DNA of 42,746 bases from NCBI GenBank assembly GCA_002323895.1, contig DCQM01000001.1, positions 10,275 to 53,020 of the forward strand, in the 5' to 3' direction. The position numbers were made by a program, and so were the translations under genes. The DNA is from Akkermansiaceae bacterium UBA1518 (GTDB lineage: Bacteria; Verrucomicrobiota; Verrucomicrobiia; Verrucomicrobiales; Akkermansiaceae). Positions 8,147-16,456 of this stretch are shown here, piece by piece (the first letter of the stretch is position 1; each line of letters begins with the position of its first letter). A model generated the notes under the pieces. It made no database searches and had not been told where the DNA came from. It saw only the letters and a list, made by a program, of their open reading frames with translations.

Positions 8147-9025
8147 CTAGAGGAGGGTATATGTTTTGAGGAGGCTTCGAAGACTCTCCAATTTTTCGTC
8201 GGTAAGATTGACGAGGGGGAGTCTAATTTCATCGGTGCAGTGACCTTGCAAGGCAACAGCTGATTTGATGGGGACCGGGTTTGTATCAAGTCCCATGAGG
8301 CCTGAAAGAAGTGGATAGTAGCGCTTCTGGATTTCCAGAGCTTCGGCAAATTCTCCTTCGAGGCAGCGATTGACGAGGCTAGTCATCACTTCGGGGATTA
8401 GGTTAGAGGCAACGCTAACGAGGCCGACCGCCCCGCATGACATGAAGGGGAGAGTGAGGGGGTCGTCTCCGGAAAGAATCTGGAAATCTTCGGGGACAGC
8501 TTGAACAAGTTGGTTGATCCGATCAACCGAGCCACCTGCTTCCTTATTTGCCACGATGTTTTCGCAGTTGTTAGCAAGGCGGGCAATGGTCTCGATGCTA
8601 ATCTCGATCACAGAACGTCCAGGAATTGAGTAAAGCATAACTGGAAGCCCAGTATTTGCTGCAATTGTCTTATAGTGCTGATAGAGGCCATCTTGAGAGG
8701 GCTTGTTGTAATAAGGGCAAACTTGAAGTGAGGCGTCTGCCCCGGCTTTTTCGGAAGCTTGAGTGAGATGGATAGCTTCGTCTGTAGAATTTGCTCCGCT
8801 TCCTGCGACGACGAGGAGGCGCTTGTCAGCATACTCAACTGCTGCGCGGATGACCTCAAGGTGCTCGTTTGAATCGAGGGTAGGTGATTCCCCAGTCGTG
8901 CCTACGGGAACGATTCCGGTGATTCCCGCTGCGACTTGGCGATCGATAAGGGCCTTAAAAGCTCCGTGATCAAGGGCGCCATCGCGGAAAGGGGTGATGA
9001 GGGCGGTAAAGGTTCCAGCGAACAT
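8147..9025 (-). CDS. dapA: 4-Hydroxy-tetrahydrodipicolinate synthase (DapA)
   Basis: A 292-residue class I aldolase condensing pyruvate with aspartate semialdehyde, the first committed step to diaminopimelate and lysine. GIVPVGTTGESPTL holds the conserved GTTGE loop, LYSIPGRS holds the catalytic Tyr, and IVANKEAGGS holds the Schiff-base Lys. Length and both ends fit the family. The N-terminus MFAGTFTALITPF is typical, fixing the start at 9025. Related aldolases such as N-acetylneuraminate lyase share the fold, but the GTTGE and GRS motifs favour DapA. It sits between nuoA and queE on one strand, with no pathway link to either. Confidence 0.94.
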   Translation of the reverse strand: MFAGTFTALITPFRDGALDHGAFKALIDRQVAAGITGIVPVGTTGESPTLDSNEHLEVIRAAVEYADKRLLVVAGSGANSTDEAIHLTQASEKAGADASLQVCPYYNKPSQDGLYQHYKTIAANTGLPVMLYSIPGRSVIEISIETIARLANNCENIVANKEAGGSVDRINQLVQAVPEDFQILSGDDPLTLPFMSCGAVGLVSVASNLIPEVMTSLVNRCLEGEFAEALEIQKRYYPLLSGLMGLDTNPVPIKSAVALQGHCTDEIRLPLVNLTDEKLESLRSLLKTYTLL

Positions 9026-9099
9026 CTGGATGTTTTAATGCGAAACCCTCTGATTGTATAGAGCTCGTCTCTGAAAAATGAGGCGTTTGCTGCGCGACT

Positions 9100-9471
9100 C
9101 TAGCCCTTCCAATTCAGGGCGCCTTTCTTGAGCGCGTAAATGTAAGCAATCGTCAGGATTCCGGCGAAGCTGGCCATACTCCAAAGAACCATGACATTCT
9201 CGCGGACGAGGTCAGAAAAGCTAACTGCCCAAGGATACATGAAGACGACTTCAATATCGAAGATTACAAAAAGCATCGCCACGAGATAGAATTTCACGCT
9301 AAAGCGTGGGGCCCCCTCTCCGATTGGCAGCATGCCACATTCGTAAGGAGTTTCTTTGGTCTCGTTGTGGCTCCCCCTCTTGCCAAGAAGAACGCTGAGC
9401 CCGAGGGCCGCACCAGCAAATCCTATGGCTGCGAGGGCCTGAAGAATAACGGGAAGATAATCGTTCAACAT
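9100..9471 (-). CDS. nuoA: NADH-quinone oxidoreductase subunit A (NuoA)
   Basis: A 123-residue membrane subunit of complex I. Three hydrophobic helices are visible (about 5-28, 62-84 and 94-114). The conserved ETPYECGM loop, whose Cys lies at the quinone-site region, is followed by RFSVKFYLVAMLFVIFDIEVVFMYPWA, kept here as two short cores: FYLVAMLFVIFDIE and VVFMYPW. Length is standard. The subunit would act with a menaquinone-using complex I, consistent with menC/menE nearby. Unusually, no nuoB or other complex I gene adjoins it; the next gene on the strand is dapA. Confidence 0.95.
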   Translation of the reverse strand: MLNDYLPVILQALAAIGFAGAALGLSVLLGKRGSHNETKETPYECGMLPIGEGAPRFSVKFYLVAMLFVIFDIEVVFMYPWAVSFSDLVRENVMVLWSMASFAGILTIAYIYALKKGALNWKG

Positions 9472-9538
9472 AATTTTAGAGCAGGAACGGGCCAGGCACG
9501 ACCCTTATTTGAGGAATAATCGCCTTTCGTATAAAAGC

Positions 9539-9570
9539 AATTAATCGCGCTGTTTCCAACGCGATCAATT
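9539..9570 (-). terminator. Rho-independent terminator after the small minus-strand gene
   Basis: An 11-base inverted repeat with one mismatch (9539-9549 against 9560-9570, core CGCGAT) encloses a 10-base loop. Read on the minus strand it is followed by TTGCTTTTAT. It lies between the small gene ending at 9632 and nuoA starting at 9471. A second hairpin, GCTGGC-AAA-GCCAGC at 9583-9597, lies just ahead of it. Confidence 0.55.
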
Positions 9571-9631
9571 AAAGGATTCGGGGCTGGCAAAGCCAGCATC
9601 AATTTTTGCGAAATTCTCTTTGCTTCGGGCT

Positions 9632-9937
9632 TTAACCCTCTTGCTGAGCAATATTGTCGCTGTGCGCTTCCTGAATACGCTCGAGTCCGCGATATTCCTT
9701 GCCATCTTTTTCGGCAAGGCCACGGGTAACCAGATTTTGCAGCTTTTCATAAGCGCGGAGACGAAGCATTTCTTCTCCCCCACTTACTGCATTACGCTCT
9801 TTCAACCGCTCATAGACATCCTCAAAAAGCTCATTAAATCCGAAAAGTTTCGGATCTGAACCTAGAACATTCACGAGTTCATCGGTGACATGATCAGGAA
9901 GTCGACGGGAGAAACGCGTCCGTTTAGTAGTTGCCAT
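9632..9937 (-). CDS. Small uncharacterised protein, possibly nucleic-acid-associated
   Basis: A 101-residue protein starting MATTKRTRFSRRLPDHV; the frame runs further upstream, but those residues are hydrophobic and unlike the rest, so the ATG at 9937 is preferred. The N-terminus is strongly basic and the body is helical with alternating acidic and basic residues (ELFEDVYERLKERN, LRLRAYEKLQNLVTRGLAEKDGKEYRGL). The latter resembles a winged-helix or helix-turn-helix tail with a beta-hairpin, as in small DNA- or RNA-binding proteins, but no family is recognised. It is divergent from ruvA (178-base gap) and followed by a terminator-like hairpin, so probably monocistronic. Confidence 0.72.
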   Translation of the reverse strand: MATTKRTRFSRRLPDHVTDELVNVLGSDPKLFGFNELFEDVYERLKERNAVSGGEEMLRLRAYEKLQNLVTRGLAEKDGKEYRGLERIQEAHSDNIAQQEG

Positions 9938-10115
9938 AACGAGGCGAGAGTAGCAGGAATTTACGCAAATAGCGACCAAAAAAGCTATGAAGAATGCGAA
10001 ATCTAAATATTTAGTAAACAATTAAGTTAGGTTTTCTTAATAAAGAGTCGTTCCTGGACTTAATGTAGGGTGATTGTCCTTTGTGACATGGTTAGTTTTG
10101 GCTAGCGTTCCTCAA

Positions 10116-10697
10116 GTGATTGCACGTCTAAAAGGTGAAGTTTGGGAAGCTATTCCCGGAAGAATCGTGGTGGGGGCTAATGGGGTAGGATACCTTGTGC
10201 ACTTACCTCTCTCAACTTATGACCAGCTTAATCCGCTCGAGGGAGATTCGATTGATCTACGGATTTACCAGCATGTGCGTGAAAATTTACTGACTTTATA
10301 CGGTTTCGCACGGGACGAGGAAAAAGATGTCTTTATGCTCTTGATCGACCGTGTGAGTGGAATTGGGCCGGCGACAGCCTTGGCGGTTTTGGGGGGATTG
10401 CCGGTTGAAGGCTTTAAACAAGCAGTGATTCAAGGGGATGCTGCGGGAATATCCGGCGTGAAAGGGATTGGCAAAAAGACTGCAGAGAGAATCATTTTGG
10501 AATTGAAAGACAAGGTTGGGGTTGTCGAGACTTGGGATGCAGATCCGAATCGGACCGACTCTGCGCGAGATGCGGAAATGGGGTTGATGGCACTTGGCTT
10601 CAAACAGGCGGAAGCCCGAAGGGCGGTTGATCGTGTTTTGAAGGAAAAGCCAGGTGCCGACAGCGCCGAGCTTATCCGCCTTGGTCTGAGGGGTTAG
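10116..10697 (+). CDS. ruvA: Holliday junction branch-migration protein RuvA
   Basis: A 193-residue RuvA. The frame extends upstream to 10074, but the GTG at 10116 begins the family-typical VIARLKGEVWE and gives the usual length, so I use it. Domain I is an OB-fold (GRIVVGANGVGYLVHLP). Domain II carries the paired helix-hairpin-helix motifs LIDRVSGIGPATALAVL and ISGVKGIGKKTAERIILELKDK. Domain III is the short C-terminal helical bundle (GLMALGFKQAEARRAVDRV) that contacts RuvB. RuvA tetramers bind Holliday junctions and direct RuvB during recombination and repair. ruvB and ruvC are not adjacent. No clear Shine-Dalgarno sequence precedes either start. Confidence 0.94.
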   Translation: MIARLKGEVWEAIPGRIVVGANGVGYLVHLPLSTYDQLNPLEGDSIDLRIYQHVRENLLTLYGFARDEEKDVFMLLIDRVSGIGPATALAVLGGLPVEGFKQAVIQGDAAGISGVKGIGKKTAERIILELKDKVGVVETWDADPNRTDSARDAEMGLMALGFKQAEARRAVDRVLKEKPGADSAELIRLGLRG

Positions 10698-10818
10698 TTT
10701 GCCAAGGAAGTGGGTTGGATCCGGTGGATTCCAAAGCGTCTAGCTTACAGAAGTTTCTGGGGCTTTAGGTAGATTATCCGGGGTAAGATCATTTCATCTA
10801 GAAAGTGATCATAGCATT

Positions 10819-11463
10819 TTAAAAATCCAAATGGGTTTCTATGATTTCGGATATTGAAAAAGCGTGAGCATTACAATTTTGCGCTACTGAATCCCTCTCA
10901 ACATACCTGAAGAATCCGATGAAAGCATCAACTTCCGAACCCGCCTCTAAGTCACTCGCTCCATCCCCCACCATGACGAATTTGCTTGGCCCAATTTCCG
11001 CACGGATTGATCTAATGATTTCAGGCTTTCCTCCGGATCGCGTTGTTGGGTAATTTTTGTCAAATCCAAGATATCGTCCTCCAACATCAAATTGTAACGG
11101 CACCGCCTCAACTCTTGCGATGCCAAGTTCTCGAGCAAGGGGAGCAATACAAGGTTCGAAGCCACCAGAGATAATGAGGCACTCCCATCCTTGGTCCTGC
11201 AGTTTTTTGATGGTCTCTTTTGCGGTTGGCTCGATGGTATTGAGATACATCCTTCCGACTTCTGCACACTGAGCACGGGTCGGCTTAATGAGATCAAGAC
11301 GTCTAGCGAAAACTTCTTCGACAGGGACCTCACCATCCATGGCAAGATTCGTTAAATTCTCCACTTCCTGAAAGATTTGGTCCCCGGCGATTCGGGCTAA
11401 TTCATCGACACCCTCGATGGCTGACAGGGTTGAATCGCAGTCAAAGGCGATGATTTTTTTCAT
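10819..11463 (-). CDS. serB: HAD-family phosphoserine phosphatase (SerB-like)
   Basis: A 214-residue HAD subfamily IB phosphatase. Motif I is AFDCDSTLS (Asp8 the nucleophile, Asp10 the acid/base), motif II is CLIISGGFEPCI, and motif III with the metal-binding aspartates is MVGDGASDLEAG. The cap (EGVDELARIAG followed by a helical segment) matches phosphoserine phosphatases, which finish serine synthesis by dephosphorylating L-phosphoserine. It lacks the N-terminal ACT regulatory domain found in some SerB proteins. It is the last gene of a tight minus-strand run, six bases after the transpeptidase stop. Another small-molecule phosphatase of the same subfamily is possible. Confidence 0.9.
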   Translation of the reverse strand: MKKIIAFDCDSTLSAIEGVDELARIAGDQIFQEVENLTNLAMDGEVPVEEVFARRLDLIKPTRAQCAEVGRMYLNTIEPTAKETIKKLQDQGWECLIISGGFEPCIAPLARELGIARVEAVPLQFDVGGRYLGFDKNYPTTRSGGKPEIIRSIRAEIGPSKFVMVGDGASDLEAGSEVDAFIGFFRYVERDSVAQNCNAHAFSISEIIETHLDF

Positions 11464-11469
11464 GATGAG

Positions 11470-11931
11470 TTAGGAGATTTGAACCGCGCTACCGATCGGA
11501 GTGAGTTCGAAGAGTTCTAGCATCTGCTTGTTTGCTAGCCGGATGCAACCATGTGATGCGGGCTTCCCGATCAGATCTTCAGCATGGGTTCCATGGAAGT
11601 AAATGTAGCGGCGGTAGGTGTTACTATTTTCGGGGTCAAGTCCGTGGAGCCAGAGGATGCGGGTGAGGATCGCGTCGTTTGATTTCTCTCCCTGCCAGAT
11701 TCTTAGAGGGAGACGTCCTTTGAATGAGGTGTGCAGTGGAGCTCCCTCACCGATGCGTTCGCGGACTACAAAATTTCCGGTGGGCGTTTGGAAGGATCCC
11801 TCTTCAAATCCCGCACCATTGGCAGCAGTTGAAGCGAAGGCTTCAAAAATTTTTTTCTCCTCTTTGAACAAAGTGACTTGTTGTCGATCGAGAGAAACTT
11901 CGATACGGCAACGATGGTCTGGCCAATTCAT
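11470..11931 (-). CDS. L,D-transpeptidase (YkuD fold), no visible signal peptide
   Basis: A 153-residue protein consisting essentially of one YkuD catalytic domain. The motif pair YFHGTHAEDLIG and ASHGCIRLAN (His127 and catalytic Cys129) is diagnostic of enzymes that form 3-3 cross-links or attach proteins to peptidoglycan. The N-terminus (MNWPDHRCRIEVSLDRQQVTLF) is a beta-strand pair typical of the domain start and carries no signal peptide or membrane helix, which is odd for an enzyme acting in the periplasm. No upstream in-frame start supplying one is evident, because bioB ends only 15 bases away. The domain call is firm; substrate and location are open. Confidence 0.88.
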   Translation of the reverse strand: MNWPDHRCRIEVSLDRQQVTLFKEEKKIFEAFASTAANGAGFEEGSFQTPTGNFVVRERIGEGAPLHTSFKGRLPLRIWQGEKSNDAILTRILWLHGLDPENSNTYRRYIYFHGTHAEDLIGKPASHGCIRLANKQMLELFELTPIGSAVQIS

Positions 11932-11946
11932 GTTTGATAATAGAGA

Positions 11947-12942
11947 TCAAAGGATTTGTGGCTCGGCAGGACGTGATTCATCAGAGTCAGGTGCCTCAAG
12001 TTTCCGGTTTGGTTCCTGGGGTTTCATTCCAAGGCGGTCGATGAGTGCGAGGTCTTTTTCGATTGCTGGATTTTTAGCGGTGAGGAGCTTGTCCCCGTAG
12101 AAAATAGAGTTGGCTCCGGCAAAGAAGCAAAGAGCTTGTGCTTCCTCCGACAATTGCGTTCGGCCAGCGGAAAGACGGACTTTAGCCCTGGGCACCGCAA
12201 GTCTGGCTAAGGCTATGATCCGGACGAGTTCGAAGACGTCGACCCCTTGTTTTTCGGCCAGCGGAGTGCCAGGCATAGGCATGAGGGAGTTAATGGGAAC
12301 GGACTCAGGTTGTGGATTAAAGCCGGAGATGACTTCTAGCATTTTGAGGCGGTCTTCAGTCGTTTCGCCAAGTCCAAGAATACCGCCGCAGCAGATCGAC
12401 ATTCCGGCATCTTGTGCGTGACGAATTGTGTTGAGGCGATCTTGGAAGGTGTGCGTGGTGACTATATTAGGGTAGTGCTCTGGAGAGGTGTCGATGTTGT
12501 GGTTGTAGGCAGTTACTCCGGCATCTTTGAGCTTTTCCGCTTCAGAAGGCCCTAACTCACCCAAGGTAACACAGACTTCCATACCGAGTTCGGAAACATC
12601 ACGAACGATATCAAGGACTTGCTCAAATCGCTGGGTTCCCTCACGAACACCGCGCCAGGCTGCTCCCATGCAGAAACGGGTTGAGCCGCTTTCACGGGCA
12701 GCCTCGGCTCGTTTCATGATGTCGCACTTCTCCATGAGACGTTCGGCATTCACCCCGCTTTTATACCGGGCGGACTGAGCGCAATAGGAGCAATCTTCGG
12801 AGCAGCCCCCGGTTTTGATGGAGAGGAGAGTGCAGAGCTGGACTTCGGCAGCCGGCCAGTTTTCCTCGTGGATCTGGCGGGAACGCTGGATCAGGTTGAA
12901 AAGTGGGAGTTGATAGAGGGAGTTGAGTTCTTCAAAGGTCAT
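11947..12942 (-). CDS. bioB: Biotin synthase (BioB), radical SAM
   Basis: A 331-residue radical SAM enzyme inserting sulfur into dethiobiotin. Cys47, Cys51 and Cys54 in GGCSEDCSYCAQSARY form the SAM-binding cluster motif. Further family signatures are FCMGAAWRG, YNHNIDTSPE, CCGGILGLGE (which includes cluster-2 cysteines) and RLSAGRTQL, which includes the arginine of cluster 2. The polar C-terminal tail (DSDESRPAEPQIL) is extra and likely disordered. It is the second gene in the run caspase-like, bioB, L,D-transpeptidase, serB, with gaps of 18, 15 and 6 bases, so co-transcription is likely. No other biotin gene is present in the window. Confidence 0.96.
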   Translation of the reverse strand: MTFEELNSLYQLPLFNLIQRSRQIHEENWPAAEVQLCTLLSIKTGGCSEDCSYCAQSARYKSGVNAERLMEKCDIMKRAEAARESGSTRFCMGAAWRGVREGTQRFEQVLDIVRDVSELGMEVCVTLGELGPSEAEKLKDAGVTAYNHNIDTSPEHYPNIVTTHTFQDRLNTIRHAQDAGMSICCGGILGLGETTEDRLKMLEVISGFNPQPESVPINSLMPMPGTPLAEKQGVDVFELVRIIALARLAVPRAKVRLSAGRTQLSEEAQALCFFAGANSIFYGDKLLTAKNPAIEKDLALIDRLGMKPQEPNRKLEAPDSDESRPAEPQIL

Positions 12943-12960
12943 GAAATTGGTGGTGAAGAG

Positions 12961-13632
12961 TTATTGAATCCACTCGCCGGAAATGGTGGGCATTTTACCA
13001 AGAGAGAGCGCTGCATAGTCAGTTTTTCCCTTTGCGCCAATGAGGGGGAATCCCATATGGCGTTTCCAGACGGCAGACATGCTTTCACCTGTATGGCAAC
13101 CCCAGCTTTGGCAAAAGGCATTCTTCGTGAATATGCGGCGGTTGATCTTCTTGAGGTCTCTTTCGTGAATCCAGGTCTGGCTGACTGCCATTACGTCACT
13201 CCCGTAGTCGAGCATGAAGCAGTGGCGGTTGGAGTGACCAAAGAAATCGAAAGTAACGATATCCCGCTGGAGGTTGATCGTGGAAATCGCCTGATCGCCG
13301 GTATTGATCCAAACAAGTTGAGCTCTTCTTTTGATAGCCTGTTCTTCGATCCATGAAGTATAGGGCTTTTGGTCGTCACGTCCTCGGGTGAGGTAAGCAT
13401 TTTTGTAAACGATCCAAGTGATCGTAGAATCGGATCCATGGGATTTTCGTATTTCATCCATTCGCATAGTCGAGGCTCGAACGAAATTAGCCCACCAGTT
13501 ATCATGGCGATCTTGTTCGACGCGAAGGTTTTCCCACTTCCGTGAGGCTGGGCCACCACAAAGAATCACATGCTGACTCCCAAAAAGAGGCGGTCCTAGG
13601 ATAAGTAAGAGTGAAAGGGCCCAAAACTTCAT
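12961..13632 (-). CDS. Secreted protein with caspase-like (clan CD) His/Cys pattern
   Basis: A 223-residue protein with a signal peptide (MKFWALSLLLILGPPLFGS), so exported. After it comes a strand HVILCGG, a tryptophan-rich region and RDIVTFDFFGHSN, then about 45 residues later KNAFCQSWGCHTGESM. A strand ending in Gly-His followed by a strand ending in a Cys-rich turn is the arrangement of clan CD peptidases (caspase, gingipain, clostripain), making this a possible secreted cysteine peptidase or a relative of CHAT-type domains. No family match was confirmed, and the catalytic pair is inference. It heads the bioB cluster by position, 18 bases upstream of bioB. The fairly short, single-domain protein has no propeptide visible. 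Confidence 0.75.
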   Translation of the reverse strand: MKFWALSLLLILGPPLFGSQHVILCGGPASRKWENLRVEQDRHDNWWANFVRASTMRMDEIRKSHGSDSTITWIVYKNAYLTRGRDDQKPYTSWIEEQAIKRRAQLVWINTGDQAISTINLQRDIVTFDFFGHSNRHCFMLDYGSDVMAVSQTWIHERDLKKINRRIFTKNAFCQSWGCHTGESMSAVWKRHMGFPLIGAKGKTDYAALSLGKMPTISGEWIQ

Positions 13633-14026
13633 GGCGTGAGTATGTCTTTGCTTTGAGAAGGCTTCAAGGCTGGAGGCGATAAGTTCAGTGAGAAGGAGTG
13701 ATTGACGTATTTCAATCGATTTTAGCGGAGATTTTTGGTGACTGGAAGAATCTTGGTTGTTTGAATCAGATGGTCAATAAGGCCAAAATAGCCCCTGCAA
13801 ATCTTGAGTCTTCGACTGCTTTAGCCTCTTTTTCGTTAAGAGGGGGCGCGGTAATTTTCCTTTTAACGAAATATCTTTCAGAATTAGAGAGTCTCAAAAA
13901 TAAGGAGCATCTGGCCAGATTTCGGCTTTACTGCTTATCCATAGGAAGGTGGCTATCAGCGGTGCGGGAACCTAGATGTTACGGCCGGTAGTCAAAGAGC
14001 CTCAAGAGCTGAGTGCGAGGGCCTAC
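13633..14026. other. 394-base gap with no gene I can support
   Basis: Between the caspase-like gene start and the MalY-type aminotransferase stop. The only open frame of note is on the plus strand, about 13698-13991 (97 codons from a GTG). Its start would sit directly against the AAGGAG tract with no spacing, and its translation resembles no family. It may hold the promoter of the minus-strand caspase-like/bioB cluster. Confidence 0.4.
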
Positions 14027-15163
14027 TCAGAGCTCCATGGCATCGCAGAACGTGCTAAGAGCTGATTCGAGCCGTTTGGTTTGCGTGCCAAAGTTTATGC
14101 GAACACAGCGGTCTCTGCCAAAGAACTTGCCGTCGGAAAGAAAGAGCCCGGCGTCTTCTGCTGCTTGGATCGGGTTCTCTATTTGGAGAGACTTACAATC
14201 AACCCAAGCCAGATAGGTGGCTTCAATATTAGGAACTTTGGCGCCGGGTATTTTTTCGCGAATGGTCGAGGTGAGAAGGTCTCGATTTTCACGAAGATAA
14301 GCTAGAAGGTCTTGTCGCCATGGTTCCCCGTGTTTGTAGGCTGCTTCAGCCGCATAATAAGCGATGCAATTGATCTCGGGAAGAGTGTGACCGCGAACCG
14401 CGGTGAAGCGGCGCCGGATGGAGTCATTTGGAATGATTGCAAAGGCATAGCCGAGGCCAGCTATATTGTAGGTCTTACTCGGAGCTAAGAGGGTGATAGT
14501 TCTCTCTCGCAGAGAATCTGGTAAATTAAGGGCGGAGAAGTGAGGAGTCCTTCTTTCGTCAAGAATGAGGTCGCAGTGAATTTCGTCTGATAGAAGAATC
14601 AGGTCATGCTTCTCGCAGAAGCTAGCGAGTTGAATGATCTCTTCGTCCTTAAAAACTCGGCCCATTGGGTTTTGGGGATTACTAAGAAGAAAGATCTTGG
14701 TGTCAGAGGTGACCTTGTCTTCAAGAGCTTGCCAATCGAAGGTCCACTGTCCGTCGATTTCAATATGATCGACACTGAGGAGTTTCATAGAGGCATCATG
14801 ATGGATACCGAGGAACGGGGGGTAGATGGGGGGGCAGGTAAGAACCTTCTCTCCGGGTTTTCCGAAAGCTCGGGCGGCGAGCGAGAGCGCAGGGACAAGG
14901 CCGCCAAGGTGAATGATTTCTTCTTCAGGGCAGGCGTAGCCGATTCGATCAAGGAGATAGCCTTGGAGAGTTTCGACGAGGGAAGGATGCGGGACGGCAT
15001 ACCCGAAAATTCCATGGTCGACCCGTCTGCGGATGGTGTCGATGACTTCGGGTGGGGAGGTGAAATCCATGTCAGCAACCCAAAAAGGGTCGAGATCGCC
15101 ACGGCGGTCCCATTTGAGAGAGCCTGTCTCACGTCGGGCGATCAGGTTGTCGAAATTTGTCAT
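14027..15163 (-). CDS. MalY/PatB-type PLP-dependent aminotransferase / C-S beta-lyase
   Basis: A 378-residue fold-type I PLP enzyme. The ATG at 15163 (MTNFDNLIARRETGSLKW) matches the family N-terminus; the frame continues upstream without any resemblance. Motifs are DLDPFWVADMDF near the start, ILLSNPQNPMGRVF, LILLSDEIHCDL with the PLP-ring Asp, and LLAPSKTYNIAGLG with the Schiff-base Lys. DPFWVADMDF and SDEIHCDL are characteristic of the MalY/PatB cystathionine beta-lyase branch rather than general AspC aminotransferases. It likely cleaves cystathionine or related C-S bonds in methionine metabolism, producing homocysteine, pyruvate and ammonia. It is the last gene of the minus-strand block, 179 bases after plsX. 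Confidence 0.88.
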   Translation of the reverse strand: MTNFDNLIARRETGSLKWDRRGDLDPFWVADMDFTSPPEVIDTIRRRVDHGIFGYAVPHPSLVETLQGYLLDRIGYACPEEEIIHLGGLVPALSLAARAFGKPGEKVLTCPPIYPPFLGIHHDASMKLLSVDHIEIDGQWTFDWQALEDKVTSDTKIFLLSNPQNPMGRVFKDEEIIQLASFCEKHDLILLSDEIHCDLILDERRTPHFSALNLPDSLRERTITLLAPSKTYNIAGLGYAFAIIPNDSIRRRFTAVRGHTLPEINCIAYYAAEAAYKHGEPWRQDLLAYLRENRDLLTSTIREKIPGAKVPNIEATYLAWVDCKSLQIENPIQAAEDAGLFLSDGKFFGRDRCVRINFGTQTKRLESALSTFCDAMEL

Positions 15164-15342
15164 GAGAGGATCATGGTGGAGTTGTGTAGGGGGCCAATCA
15201 CGAAAGAAGCAAAAATAATAAAACTTGGTTGATGGGGCTGGTGTAGATCCCGTTTCAGTGATCAATTTTCTGCGCTTGTTTGCTAGGTTCTGCTTTCAAG
15301 GGAGCGCAGAAATTTTCCAGTAAATGCGATGAGCATTAGAGT

Positions 15343-16386
15343 TTATTCTTGTTCCGGAGCTAAATCTTGAAGGCTGACCTTTGCCAAAGCTTCTTCGATC
15401 TTGGGATTGACCTCGTGTTTAAGCGCTTGGGCGGCCATTTTGAGGGCATTTTTGATGGCTAGAGTGGAGGATCCGCCGTGGGCGATGATGACCACTCCGT
15501 TGACGCCGAGAAGAGGGCTCCCTCCGTAAGATTCATAATTGGTGCGATCCTTAACAGCTTGAAAGGCGCCTTTGCCAAGGAGAGCTCCGGTGATGCGGAC
15601 AGGATTCTTTTTGAACTCTTCTTTCATCCACTTAGACATGGCCTTGGCGGTGGCTTCGCAGCTTTTAAGGACGATATTGCCGGTGAAGCCGTCGCAGAGG
15701 CAGACGTCGAGCTTGGTTTGGAAAAGGTCGTGGCCTTCAACATTACCGCAGAGGGAGAAGGGGGCGTCGCCTTGTTCGACTAGATTTTTGAGGAGAATCA
15801 TTGTTTGCTTGGTGAAGGCAGTTCCTTTTTCTTCTTCCTCACCGTTGGACATAATCCCCACTTGGGGGTCGTCGACCCTCAGAACTTCGCGAGCATAAAC
15901 GCTACCCATGATGGCATAGCCGAGAAGGTGGCTCGGCTTGGCTTCCGGATTGGCTCCAGCATCCAGAAGGTTGCAGACGCCAAATTCATTGGGCATGGGC
16001 GAGGCTATGCCGGCTCGTTGCACTCCCTTCAGGAGTCGGAGCTTTACCGTGGCTGTGGCGACGGCTGCTCCAGTGTTACCTGCCGAGACGAGGGCCTGAG
16101 CGTCACCTTTTTTGACGAGATCCGCTGCGATGGAGATTGATGAATTTTTCTTGCGCCTGAGAGTCTGGGCTCCGGACTCTTCCATGCCAACGACTTCAGG
16201 AGCCTCAATGAAAATGGCACGCGGGTCGGTCAGACCGCACTCGGCAGCGGCCTTTTTTAGCTGATCGGTTGGGCCGGTGAGGAGGATAGCCTCAATCTCA
16301 GAGTCTTCAGCGAGGATATCGCGCGCTCCTTCGAGGTTGACTCTTGGGGCGTGGTCGCCGCCCATGGCATCGAGTGCAATCTTCAT
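15343..16386 (-). CDS. plsX: Phosphate acyltransferase PlsX
   Basis: A 347-residue PlsX, which makes acyl-phosphate from acyl-ACP for phospholipid synthesis. The ATG at 16386 begins MKIALDAMGGDHAP, the family N-terminus; a GTG one codon earlier is possible but less likely. Other conserved stretches are ALVSAGNTGA, LDAGANPEAKP, VGIMSNGEEEEKG, FCLCDGFTGNIVLK-like VCLCDGFTGNIVLK, YGGSPLLGVNG and IIAHGGS. The protein ends with an extra polar tail of about 15 residues. It is preceded by rpmF and a YceD-like gene (the order found in many bacteria), with 70 bases between rpmF and plsX. The fabH gene that often follows is absent; MalY comes next instead. Confidence 0.96.
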   Translation of the reverse strand: MKIALDAMGGDHAPRVNLEGARDILAEDSEIEAILLTGPTDQLKKAAAECGLTDPRAIFIEAPEVVGMEESGAQTLRRKKNSSISIAADLVKKGDAQALVSAGNTGAAVATATVKLRLLKGVQRAGIASPMPNEFGVCNLLDAGANPEAKPSHLLGYAIMGSVYAREVLRVDDPQVGIMSNGEEEEKGTAFTKQTMILLKNLVEQGDAPFSLCGNVEGHDLFQTKLDVCLCDGFTGNIVLKSCEATAKAMSKWMKEEFKKNPVRITGALLGKGAFQAVKDRTNYESYGGSPLLGVNGVVIIAHGGSSTLAIKNALKMAAQALKHEVNPKIEEALAKVSLQDLAPEQE

Positions 16387-16456
16387 CACGGTAAAAAAGC
16401 GCGGAGGGTGCCCCCGCGCTCAGAAAAGTTTTGGAATTTTGTTTGGATGACGTGAT

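Noticed and set aside
10784..10811. Hairpin between ruvA and serB (GATCATTT with AAGTGATC)
   Set aside because: The stem has a G-U pair and no strong T-run on either strand, so terminator status is unsupported.
13698..13991. 97-codon plus-strand frame in the gap before the MalY-type gene
   Set aside because: Only a GTG start with zero spacing to the purine-rich tract and no family resemblance; not enough to annotate as a gene.
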